DNA from: Neodontobutis hainanensis
Taxonomy: Eukaryota > Chordata > Actinopteri > Gobiiformes > Odontobutidae
Assembly: GCA_024349245.1 (NCBI GenBank)
Contig: JALDNG010000008.1
Coordinates: forward strand, 812,001-876,000
Reading direction: 5' to 3'
Length of the DNA: 64,000 bases
In this document: positions 22,473-33,813 of the stretch, piece after piece
How positions within the stretch are numbered: the first letter of the stretch is position 1
How the letters are laid out: each line of letters starts with the position of its first letter
Notes under the pieces: model-generated
What the model saw: the letters and a program-made list of their open reading frames with translations, nothing else
Told to the model about the DNA's origin: nothing
Databases searched by the model: none
Translations under genes and position numbers: made by a program

Positions 22473-25400
22473 CTACTCCTCTGCTTCTTCACACGCCGAG
22501 GAAAGCTCTAGGTCCATCATGCGTTGTTCTACTTCACTCAGTCTATAAGGGGAACCACTGCTGCTAGTGTAGTCCCCAGACATTGGCAGAGAGTGGCAAC
22601 GTTTTTTCCTTTGCTCTGATGAGGAAACACTAAATGTTGAGCTGCGCTGACGTCCCCTGGCCGCTGAGGAGGACTGAGCCTCCTTCAACTTCCGGGCCAG
22701 CATGTTCCTCTGAATTGGAGATGGACCACGACGACTCCAGTTCTGCTCCGCCCGACCCAGACTCAGGTGGTTTTGACTATTGGAATTGTCAAGTCCTGTC
22801 GCAGGACCTCCAATGCCTGATATTCCCAGGGTTCTCTGGCCATCTTTTTCCACAGGGCTTTTAAGATTTGTCTTAAGACTCTCAGATGCTGAAACGTTTG
22901 TGTTAGTGCCAATATGTTTAACCTCACAGTTTTGTGAAGAAATAGCTGTCTCTGTCCAAGGCTTTCTTAGGTCTGTTCTCTGAAGTCTTGCTTTAGCCCA
23001 CTCTGATGCACTTTTGTCTGTAAAGGGATAAGAAGGCCGCACCTGTGTCTCCTTCCCACTTCTGTTCCAACAACTTCCTTCAGGAAGAGTGCGGGATCCC
23101 ACCTAAAAAATATGAAAAAATCTTCTCATTAGACTTTTAAATAACATTAACAGGTCAATAATCAATCTTAATATCTGAATAACCTGTGTCATGCTTCGTT
23201 CTCTGAATTGTCTTGAGAGTACAGAAGATGGAAGATGAGGTTTAGTGTCATTAAAACTACAGGTCCGACGGAAATTGGGATTCCTGTTGTAGTTGTTTAC
23301 ATTTTCTACACCCCCTCCTTGTCTGAGACCAGCTAAACCACTTCTCTCCACCATCTCCACCCAGTCAGCAGTGCGATCTCGCCATTTGGCACTTCCTCCC
23401 TTTGCATGTCCCGAAATAGAAGGACCTAAAACCAGCTCCACTCGGGGACTCAGCCTGTCTGGGGTGGTCCAAGAATTATGGGATGGCTCTTCAGAAAAAG
23501 GTACAGCAATGCAAAAAGGGCTTGGGTTGGCTTCTTTGTGCAGGCTTAGTGGGAAAGCCGTTGGGGAGGGAATTGGAGAGCAGGTGGGTGAAGCTGTTGT
23601 TTCTACTAAAGTGTCATGAACTGGGCTTGACGAAACATGGTACAGCTGTGTGGCCTCCTGCAAACCCTTTTTCTTCATCTCTTTCAACTGCTGCTGAGCC
23701 AAATGGTATCTAGAGGGTAAAGCGGTAAAGTTATTCTTATATTATGGTTACTGTTTAAATTATATATTATATTCATACCCAAATATGGGGGGCAGCATCT
23801 TCTGACCAGTAGGAGACAGTCTTTCTTGTGAAATAGGTAATACCAGTGTCTGAGTAAGAGGCTGAGTACCAAGAAGAGGCCTGTCTTTCTGGGAAACACT
23901 CACACCATTGCCTACTGTTGCAACATGGCTGTCAGACAAGCTGGGCCTCTGCAGGCTGTTCCCACAAATGGAAGCCTCATCAGACAACTTCCTCCCCCCT
24001 GGAGAATGCATAGAGCCTCTGCGAACAGAGCTGCATGGAGGAGTCTGGCAAAGCTTCCTCCACACGGTTATGACAACAGTTGCCAAAATCACAGCCAAGC
24101 AGAGGGAAATGCCAGCCACTGCTACAGCATTACTGCCCAGGGGTACAACTCCAACTTGTATGGGTGGTAGGGATGAAGTAGGAGCAGGCAACACTGGTAA
24201 AGAGAGAGGTTAGGTAAAATGCGGTGTCATATTAGAGCTGTTCAATCTTCGATCAAGATAGTATATCCTCACATCACATATTCTACAACTAACACACAAA
24301 TATTTAACCAAAACAAATGATGGATTGACCTTGTCTATTCAGTTGCATCATCTCTATTTTTGAAAGCCCCAAAAATATTTATATAACAGTAGGAAGGTTT
24401 TACAGAATTGTGTTATAATCAAACAGTATCACTAAAAAGTCAAGAAAATATGATAACAAACTGACCGACGCACTCCTCCAGTGAGCAGAGGGACTGTTCT
24501 TTGACCATGCCAGTGCACTTCACTCCTCCTACACCAGAGGGCAGCAAACAGTTACGGATCCTCTCGCGCACTCCCTCACCACAAGTCACACTACACACAC
24601 TCCACGGCTGCCATGGGCCCCAAGACTCTGCAGAGAAAAACACCAACACTAAACATACAATAAAACAAAAACAAACAAAACAACAACAAAACTGTCCCTT
24701 ACAGTAGTTTTATGCTTTTTGACACAGCTTTGCATCTATACATGAATGACAGTTGTAGACATTTGTAGACAATTTGCTTAAATTGTGGGGTTAGTAAGTT
24801 ACTGACTTACATTTTTCCATAGTTAGTTGCAATTTCAAATGACTCAAAAGTTAATTTTACTTGTTATTGTGCATATTTTGTAAGTAATACTGTAAATTCT
24901 TAAAAATATAGTATATTAATGATCCAATCATTTACTGCCTCTGGTTTTACTGGAATATGAGTAAATAGACATGTCCAAATGTTGTTGACTATGACCTAAT
25001 ATAAAGTGCTCATGGATTAATAAATCTTACCTGAACTTCTCTGAACAACCAGACATGTCTGTGCTGGACTTGGTGACCGACTGTAGTTGAAAACAAACCG
25101 AAAACAGTACTTATTCCTTCCTGGGTAAAACACGGAACAGTTAAATTCAGTTTCATTTTCTCCCTGAGTGAGCCAGTTATAAGCCAGGGCAGGTGAAGTA
25201 GGTTCTTCTGAGCCAATCACCATCCGTGTTGTCCCTCCAGTCCCTATCCCAGAGGAAGAGGCACCAACCACTGAATCCTTATAAAGTAATACTTTTCCAT
25301 TAATGAGGGCACAAGGTGGAGTCACAAGCTTAATAGTCATAGTCCCTTCACAGGCACTCCGATAAGCATTAGCATTCTCAATTAGTAGCTTGTAAGAGAA

Positions 25401-26723
25401 TATTCTAGACAAATACAGCGGTCCCGAGCTTTTAATATCTTCCGTTGTATGAGGCGACTTCAAAGCCAATCGTATAAAGTCTTTTTCTGTAAAGGGAAAT
25501 GCACAAGGCAGCTCAATATTCTGGGATCCCAGTGGTTGGATTGGATGACGTGTGCGTGCTCGGACTTTGTCAATGCTGTTTCGACCAATGTGGTTGTATT
25601 CCATATAGCTAACCTCTAAGAACAGAGCAGAATCGATGCCACTGGAGCAAGCTTTAAAGTGTTCATTGGTAGCGATCCCAACCTGAGAAAACGGAGAAAC
25701 ATCACAGAAAGATCATTTTTGACAATTTAGTGTGGAAATTCTCACATCATACAACTCATACCTGAAAAAATCTAGAGTGATTTCCAGCCCTCTCAACAAC
25801 AACATGAAAAGTAGGCCACTGCACTTGTAGTTCTGAACTCCACCACCAGGTAGTGCTCTCAACACCATCAGTGTTTGTGCCATTGCTGTAAGAGGCAGAG
25901 GTGGTGATGCTGGTTTGCCTCAGCAGAAAGCGGAACGTCCCGGCATAGAGAAAGCAGGAGCAGTTGAACTCCACCCTGAATGTTGGTGGGTGGTTAGGAA
26001 GAGCCCTGGTGATTAAGGTGGTGTTGGTCTCTGTGTTAACAAGAGAGAGGCTCCTTTGAACGATGGTGCTGTTGTTGGATTTGGAACTGAAATCCACAAA
26101 GATGCTGGCGTTGCTGAGGGCAATGTGAAATGAGGGCCAGATACTGAGCCCTGAAAAGGCTACAGAAGTGAAAGAACACTGATAAGCAAAATGTATCATC
26201 ATCTAAACACATCCCAAAAAATGTATTGATTATTGAGCTACTAGATTATCTGTGTACATTAATCTCTAATTATAGCTGTGATTAAGGAATAATGTAGTAT
26301 CCATACAAACTAAAGAAGACAAATGCAGCTGCAAACTTAAACTGAACTGTTACTTCTGGTTGTAGCATGCCCTGACACTCTTACATAGAGTTACATAGTG
26401 GGATAGGTGTCACATAGATGCACATTTTGTCTTCAAGAGGGTTGTGACTTTAGCCTTTAGCATCTATAATGCTCAGGAAACCCCAAATCCTTACAAGACA
26501 TGCGCCAAACTTTTTCAAATGAAAACAATGTTGGCGAGAGGAAGAAGTTTATACTTGTACAACACCCTTCCTCTTCCATCTCAGTAGTAGTGCACAACAG
26601 TGTGTCCTTGTACCTTCTTAGTCCTAGTCCTAGTTTATTGATTATTATTGATCATGATTACTTTGGCTCACCATATCCCGTGAGTGCCAGCAGGAAAAGC
26701 AGTAGTAAGACAGCCTTTGGCAT
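22473..26723 (-). CDS. thsd1: Thrombospondin type-1 domain-containing protein 1
   Basis: Single-pass membrane protein that in vertebrates supports endothelial focal adhesion through talin. Exons, 5' to 3' on minus: 26723-26672, 26150-25762, 25682-25031, 24627-24466, 24193-23779, 23709-23184, 23102-22473; phases agree and give 941 aa (human about 852). Order seen: signal peptide MPKAVLLLLFLLALTGYG; a long N-terminal ectodomain with many NxS/T sites; one TSP1 repeat near 365-418 (WGPWQPWSVCSVTCGEGVRE, closing CSLEEC); a membrane helix near 440-462 (AVAVAGISLCLAVILATVVI); and a Ser/Pro-rich cytoplasmic tail with the conserved LAQQQLKEMKKKGL and FRERSMTQ blocks. The tail ends with a Glu-rich motif (EVEQRMMDLELSSACEEAEE). 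The gene lies beside vps36, as in human 13q14. Confidence 0.95.
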
Positions 26724-26808
26724 TACGATGTCCGTACCCTTTTTTTCTCCTACAATGCTTTACCTTCATCATCCACCATCACTGACTTCTATAAATGACA
26801 GGCAAATC

Positions 26809-27513
26809 CTAAAACAAGAAAAAAAATAAAAAGCAGTCAATGGGGTGAACAGACAAGCATATTAAAATGGAGGTTGAAAAACAGGAAGGCCATGAACATA
26901 AGTTTGATTTATTTACAAAAGTGTCTTCCTCTTCCTGCAGTCCTCACAATGCAGAGCTAGAGTCATGCTGCTGGAGGTTTCACAACATAATAATAACAAA
27001 TAAAGCTTAGTTTTCAATTATATTTTATTTTAGTTGTGACCATTCTTGTTCTCTTTACAGTGTATAATATAATCAATTCACCACCACATTGGCCTGTTCA
27101 GATGTAGCATACATTTTGCATTTTGTTATCTTTTCCCAGTGTAAATAGGCAATTAAAGGAATTAAATATTCAAACACTATTTAGTTTTTTGCAGTGTAAT
27201 TGGGTCCCTATATGGCTATATCATATAATCTATAAAGCTTCATGTAAACCACCAAGAAATCTTCTCAATCAATAACAGTTAGGTCTTTATCAGTAAAGAC
27301 TATAATCAAACTAGTTAACATTTATATTGAATATAGGTATGTAAGGTTAGCTAGCTAAGCCTATATCAATAGCAAGGAACCTTGACTGCCATTTGAACTA
27401 CTGGCTTCTCACTTAACTTATTTGACCCAATAAAGCACCTACCTATTAAACATTTTGAAAAGAACATTGATAGAAAATTTAACCTTGCTAAAATTGAAAG
27501 TTGCTGTACTCAC
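26809..27513. other. Probable thsd1 first intron
   Basis: AT-rich, no coding signal seen. It separates the CpG-rich first exon from the exon carrying the thsd1 initiator ATG. Confidence 0.45.
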
Positions 27514-27725
27514 CGGTTCTGGTGCTCACACTGCCCTCCACGTTTAGAAAAGCATAGCTTGAGTAACGAAAACGGAGAAATGTCACAAAGAAAACGATAA
27601 GTGTCGGTGAGATCCTGTGAGATCATTGCCATTGAGGTCACCAGCCACAGGATCCAGCAGCGTTCAGCCGGAGGCGCGCGCCTCACAGCAGGGAAGGCTC
27701 GTGAGCGCGCGCTGCAGAGGGCTTG
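27514..27725 (-). other. Probable thsd1 noncoding first exon and CpG-rich promoter
   Basis: CpG-dense stretch (ggaggcgcgcgcctcac, gagcgcgcgctgcag) in an otherwise AT-rich region. On the minus strand it ends in a donor (accg then gtgagtac, intron beginning at 27513). A matching minus-strand acceptor lies just above 26808, in the 5' UTR of the thsd1 ATG exon. The transcription start is not determined. Confidence 0.55.
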
Positions 27726-29061
27726 CAACCTCTTCCACTTTTTGACCTCCCATTTATTTTATGTCTCTTCATAAGTGCACAGTTTTAATTACTTATAGGG
27801 AAGTTTAATGTATTTTATTAATGCTTGTAAAGGGAATTAACTTTTGTCAAAGAACTCAAAAACACTTTGTTTGATCATACTTGTTTTGCAATTCATTTAT
27901 ATTTGAAATCTGTCGGTGCCACCACTGTTGTTTAACATACTTAGCTGGATTTATTAAGATCATGGTTTCCATTCTTGGGGTCCCATTTGGGTAGTTCCAC
28001 TACATTAAAAATGTTGTGTGTTAAGCGTATTATTGACTTGAGTATTGGGCTACATTATACTCATAAGACAAGAACAATTACCTCTCTGACTGTTGAGTGT
28101 AAAGGAAAGCAGTTACATAGATAAAAACATGAAATAGATTGTATAAAAAACGCCATTATAATTGAAAGTGAATCAATTATTTTAAAGAATAGTAAATCTT
28201 TATAGGTTAAGCAGATGTAATAATGCATTGCAAGCACTTGGATGATGAATTAGATGATTACACACACAATGAGATTATCTTACTCTCACACAAAATGAAG
28301 TTAACAGTTGAAACTCAGCCTTTAAAAGTATGAATACAGTTGCACCACCAGTCTATCACAGCATGTAGGAACAAGACTTCTAATGACTAATGTTCAGTAT
28401 TGTGCACACATCTTAAACAATTGAGTCCATCTACCAAAATGCAAACCACATGGCAATGGTAATCTAATCAGCAACTGGGCTCTGCTGAGTTTTTTTTCCT
28501 GTTTGGTAAGGGCAATCAAAAAACAGGAAGCTCTTTTGGAGATGAAACACTGTTCACTCCTTAGCTGCATTCACAATGGGAACAAAGAACTGGGCTATTC
28601 AATGTTAAAAAGCCCCAGGCACACAAATATACCCTGTGGCATCAGGCTTATTACTACTTCTCTTACATTTCACATGGTATATATACTATGAAGTAAAATG
28701 ATAGCATTAACCTGAGCAAGACCTGGCACCTCTGCAAGTGTTCCCAAGAGTATAAAAAACAAATAATGTGTATGACATTTGTCAGTTACATATTTTAAGT
28801 GATATGCTGGGAAACAAAAATGACAGTAGAGCAAGGATTTTATTTCAAGATCTAATCAAGTCAGTACGCCAGATGAAGCAATTTATAAATGTGACAGAAA
28901 ATTGACAGGTAGTCAGTTTTAATTGACACTGCAGATAAAGTGTCACCTAAAAGGGATGAGATGCACTGAAGTAGAAAAATATAACAGTTTGGATGTTTGG
29001 ATGATGTCATTGCCTCGCGGTTGTATGTTAAATACAATAGTTTGTCCTTAGAAACAGGAAT
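27726..29061. other. Intergenic DNA between vps36 (3' end) and thsd1 (5' end)
   Basis: AT-rich with no recognisable gene. A minus-strand AATAAA (tttatt at 28839-28844), about 220 bases past the vps36 stop, is a plausible end signal for vps36. Confidence 0.45.
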
Positions 29062-31884
29062 TCAGGTACTCAAAAAGAGATTTAGGTAAAATCTTAGACC
29101 CTCGACAGAATCATCTCTACACAGGTGGCCCATCTTCTCAGCAAGCAGCAACCTAAAGAAAATCACGGAGAGCACAAATAAAATAGTCAGAAGCAAATCT
29201 AAATGCACCAACAATTTAAGACCAACACTTGTGCATTTTCTAGCATCTAAACTAGTGGTGTATTGTAGGAACAGTGACCTAAAACCTTTTTTAAAACTAG
29301 TGCATGCTGTTTGGAAAGACAAAGATGCACACACATGTATTTCAAGCCTGGTCAACTTCTGTATTTGTTGTTGTAGGAAACCTGTCTGAGATCTATCATA
29401 TTGTAACATACAGTGTAATGACATAATTTTAGAATTGCTAATAGCGGGATGTTTCATGATCCATCGCATTCTACAATGGTGTTGTAAATGAAGGCAGACT
29501 TAATACCTCTCTTTAGATAGAAGAACAGAAAGTCCAAGAAGCTTTGCAAACTCTTCAGCTGTCAAAGAACCCTTCTCTGACACCTTTAGGAAAAAAAGAA
29601 AACATACATATATTAAGTAAACCAAGATTAAGACTATGATATTATGACATTCTGTTAAATTGGCTTTTTTTCCATAGATTAAACAAGTGTAATTTTTCAT
29701 CTCAGGCATTATCGTGTTATTGTACGCCATGCATTGTTCATACTGGTACAGCTTACATTGTCCAGTGCTGAGGCTATCATTTCCTCTTCGCTGTGAGACT
29801 GCAGCTGGACCACCATCACACCACTGTCAAACACACGCAACCTACCCAGCGGACACAACAGACCAAACATGTGTAAATAAATAAAGAAATAAATCTATAA
29901 TGTAAGAGAAAGAGATCAGATTAATTTTTTTTTTTTTTAAACCAAACAGGTTGCCAAAAACACCAATGTTTTTTTTAAACCCTGGAAGTCACAGGATATG
30001 ACACACAAGAAGGGCTGAACACCCTTTCCAACAACAGGAAGCCAGACAGGAAAACATGGTGGATTCCTCTGTGAAGTAGGGGCCAACTCTGGCCTATATT
30101 TCTGTAATAAACACACTGACTCGTCTATACTCATGTGAATGTTTGCCAGGATGAACAGAAAATTAAACAACACAATAGTAATATAAACACATCTCAAACT
30201 CACCTTAGAGGGAGCTTTAGTGACTCAAACATTTTGCATGCATTTAGCAAATCTTCTGGAGACAAAAGCTATAGAAATGGAAAAAAAAAATCTCAAACCC
30301 TGGAAGACCACACAGGACATACAGCAGACAATTTATTTGTGGGCTCCAAGTGCATTTTTGTGATTATTACCTCCATTCCTCGAGCACGGTTGACAAGGCA
30401 ATAGACTTCAGTGAGAGCCATCATTCCTCCCCGCTCCTAAGAGATGATTGAAATTAATAATTCATTGTGATGCTCACTACCCACACAACCCCTCATCAAA
30501 CCTGTGGCTTACCCTGACTTTAACTTCCCTGTTTAAACTTCCTTAACTTAAAGAAAGGAACCCAAATGGCAAAACAGATTACCCTCGTGTAGACCCTAAT
30601 TAGGTAAGACTAAAAACCTATTCAGAATTAAAAAAAACTTCATCACTTAAGAGGTCAGAAAAGCACTAAAGTAAATAGGTGTACTAATATCAGAATTCAA
30701 AGCTGCAGATGACTTGCATTGCACTTTTTTGAAATTGCACACACTCTATCTGGAGATAGTAATTCATACCTCTAACGGAGCCAGAAGTATGTCTCCAAGT
30801 TGCTTAGCCAGTTGCAGATGGTAATGTGTACCCGAGCCATGTGTTTCTCTGGTAACAGGGTTTGCAATACCCATGCTCAACAGGTAGGACTTGAATCGTA
30901 TGGTCTGTAAAGTAAAAAAAACATAGCTAATATAAAGCAGAATACTTGAGTGCAAAGTAGTAGTTTGTGGCTTTTAACCAGAACTGTTGTTTTATGGCAA
31001 TTGCCTGTTTTAAATTATACAGTTCAATTTCTTACCTCATCCTCTGTTATGTCCCCTTGTTTGTCTTTGATCTTGTTTGCTATAGATCTGGAGAGCTCTA
31101 CCATCTCTTTAGCCTTTGAAAAAGTTATTCAGTTTCAAAACAGTATAATCACAATGCTTATATTTTTGATCTTCTCACTATAATAGATAATATATATTTC
31201 AATCATACACACAGAAAGGAAACCATTCTTTACCTTCACCATTAGTTTGCTGAGGTCCTCAAAAGCCTAAGACAGAGACCAAAGAACTTACAGTGAAAAA
31301 TGTAAACAATTCAGTTAACCACAAGATTTCAGGGCTAGAGATAATTTTAATTCCACAGACCGCCCTAAATTCATCACTTCTTTTTGGCTGATGTTGAACA
31401 TTCTTCTACCCCATCCCTTTCTAGATCTGGTTTTAATATCATACCTCTTAAGAAATCATGTATATTATTATATGTTATGTAATATTACACACTGTGGTTG
31501 ATGATTGCCAGGTCAATGTAAATTCATGTCAGCCACAGATAATATCTTAGTTTAGCAGTACCTCAGAAATGTTTTTGTCAGTTTCTTTCCTTTTCTCTTC
31601 AATTTTTCTTTCAATGCCAACAATCCCCACTGCACGTGTCCTTCCTGCCTACATAGCCACACAGGAAAAACAAACACACAATGGAACAATGAAGCCTTAT
31701 TGGGACCATTTTTATGTTGAATGTACAAGGTGAAAAAAGTTAAAGTGCTGTGCCATTATTTTATTTTATTTCATTTACAGTACATAATTTATTTACAAAG
31801 AACCACAATGAACACATTCAAAAGAAATACATCTCTAAATTGGTATAAATGAGAGAGACATACTTATATATATGTGTATATATG

Positions 31885-31951
<67 letters not shown>

Positions 31952-33010
31952 GTAATATTGTAAAAAGGGACAGACAGAATAATGTTGAGTGAAGAATTAC
32001 AACTTTGTAAGAAACATATTACTAACAATGCCACCTGGTGGCAAGAACCAAAACTGACAAATATGCCTATTTCTATCCTATCCGGTAAGGATGACTTCCT
32101 TACCCGAACTAGTGGTCATTTTCATTGGCAGTATTTATTTTTTCTAACCTGTGTTCCTGCTCCTGTGGAAATAGGTTGGGAAACTGGTGTATTTTCCCAT
32201 CTCCTTTGTGTCAACTCTTCTGATAATCTCCTGTAAAACTATAATAACAAACACAACATAGTAAGTTTATTTTAAATGCTCATGCTACAGTATAACACAC
32301 AGTCTTTATACTTGCATCATTACAATTAAATGGACAAATTAAATTTGAACTCTACTAACAAAACTAGAACCACCTCAATCTGGCCATGTTCTTTGAAGGA
32401 CAGTTTGATGTAGGAGTACTTGCTGTGCTGGTAGGGACCTGGCTCTTTGTTGGTAGGTGCAGGGTGCAAGTGGATGACAATTTTTGCACTAAGGTTTTTA
32501 CAGAAAACAAACGGTATTAATATAGTTGGTTTGTAATACAATTATTACAGACTGTTGCTTTTTATAAATTCCATAATTTACCTCTTCCCTATACCTGCAG
32601 CCTGCTCCTCAAAGAATAGGATCTGGGACAGAGGCATAGATATACAACATTCCTACATAGAATAGTAATATAAATAGTTAGCAATGTAAACTTTGACCGT
32701 GAGAATGTGATTACTGGTTAATACCCACTGACATGGTTTTTAATATCCCTCCAAATAAGCCGATGCGTTGTAAGTAAGACAACTCCTACATCCAGTTTAG
32801 CCTAATGTAAAAAAAGGCATTCAATGTATTTATTATTACGTATGAGCGCATTGCATATTGCACATTCTGTAATGTGGTTCTAGCGACTGTTCATATGTAG
32901 GGCTAAAATTATACCTTGTCATCACCATCATACAATCTAACACCTCGCTGTTGAATCACTAATGTTTCGTTTATTTCCAGCAGCCCATTTGTCCACGCAA
33001 AGCGATCCAT
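29062..33010 (-). CDS. vps36: ESCRT-II subunit VPS36 (EAP45)
   Basis: Part of ESCRT-II (with SNF8 and VPS25), which sorts ubiquitinated cargo into multivesicular endosomes. Fourteen exons, 5' to 3' on minus: 33010-32915, 32801-32733, 32652-32582, 32488-32374, 32238-32149, 31648-31562, 31266-31234, 31113-31036, 30904-30770, 30436-30371, 30268-30204, 29841-29757, 29583-29507, 29152-29062; all phases agree and give 385 aa (human 386). The N-terminal GLUE domain (residues 1 to about 137) starts MDRFAWTNGLLEINETLVIQ and includes IVIHLHPAPTNKEPGP and YIKLSFKEHGQIE. It has no inserted zinc fingers, unlike yeast. A helical linker (IERKIEEKRKET) precedes two winged-helix domains (RFKSYLLSMGIANPVTRETH; MGHLCRDDSVEGLRFY). 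Neighbour thsd1 matches human 13q14. Confidence 0.97.
31866..31948. repeat. (TA)n microsatellite in vps36 intron
   Basis: About 80 bases of alternating TA with a few TG interruptions at the left, lying in a vps36 intron. Confidence 0.95.
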
Positions 33011-33813
33011 ATTAATCTGTTTTCCGTGCTGTACACTCCAACCCTGCTGCGAGGCTAAATTTTATGTTTACTTCCTGTACAGTGTTCATAGAAGACCTAA
33101 TGTTGCCTGCATAAAAAATAACAATGGGGGAAATCGTGTGGGTTAAATACTTTTTAGTATTATGTATTACAATTTATTATAAATGAATTTCTGTAAGTAG
33201 GATTTTATAATATATTCTCAAGGATTTTGTTTTGTTTAAACATTTGCGCAAGCTGCCCAAAAGGGGTCCTTCGCGATGTTGACGTGACTAGCGGCAGCTG
33301 TCAACGGAAGCTAGCTTCACCGCTACTGTACTCAACGCGTTTTTGTGATTTTCAATGCATTTTGTTCAATATCTGCTTTTTTTGGAACTTTTCACAGATC
33401 ATGATTCAAGATTATTTTACGTTTTCTAAAGGGAAAATTTGCCTCTGATTTTTTTAGTGCAGGATCTAAAAGAGCATAGTTAGCTTTAGCTGGCTAGCTT
33501 GTTGTTAGCTGCAAGAAAAAATCTGGTGCAGACAGGTTTTGCTTCTCACGTTTGGAAGTCATTGTTCACGGACGGAATAGTTTTGCACTGTTTGAATTTC
33601 CCTAAAGTCCATGCGGCTCTTCAGCACAACTAATATTTTTGTGTAAACGTGTAATTGCATTGAGTAATGCTTTGGTAGCATTATGATTTTAATCAGTAAC
33701 AAATTTTCATTTGTACACTATTATTTAGACTGAATGTTAGTCATTTTTTAGACAAATGTTAAAAATAGTTTTGTGATTAATCACCATAACTTTGTAACAA
33801 TTAGTCAAAAAAC
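33011..33813. promoter_or_regulatory. Head-to-head promoter region of vps36 (-) and proser1 (+)
   Basis: 803 bases lie between the two start codons. The part around 33245-33345 is CpG-enriched and holds an NRF-1-like ttgcgcaagc (33244) and a CRE-like gacgtgac (33281). An ETS-like acttcctg lies near the vps36 end (33070). These are by-eye matches to short motifs. Any noncoding first exon of proser1 would also lie here. Confidence 0.5.

Noticed and set aside
22634..23713. Plus-strand open frames of 67-108 codons
   Set aside because: They are shadows of the large thsd1 coding exons on the minus strand.
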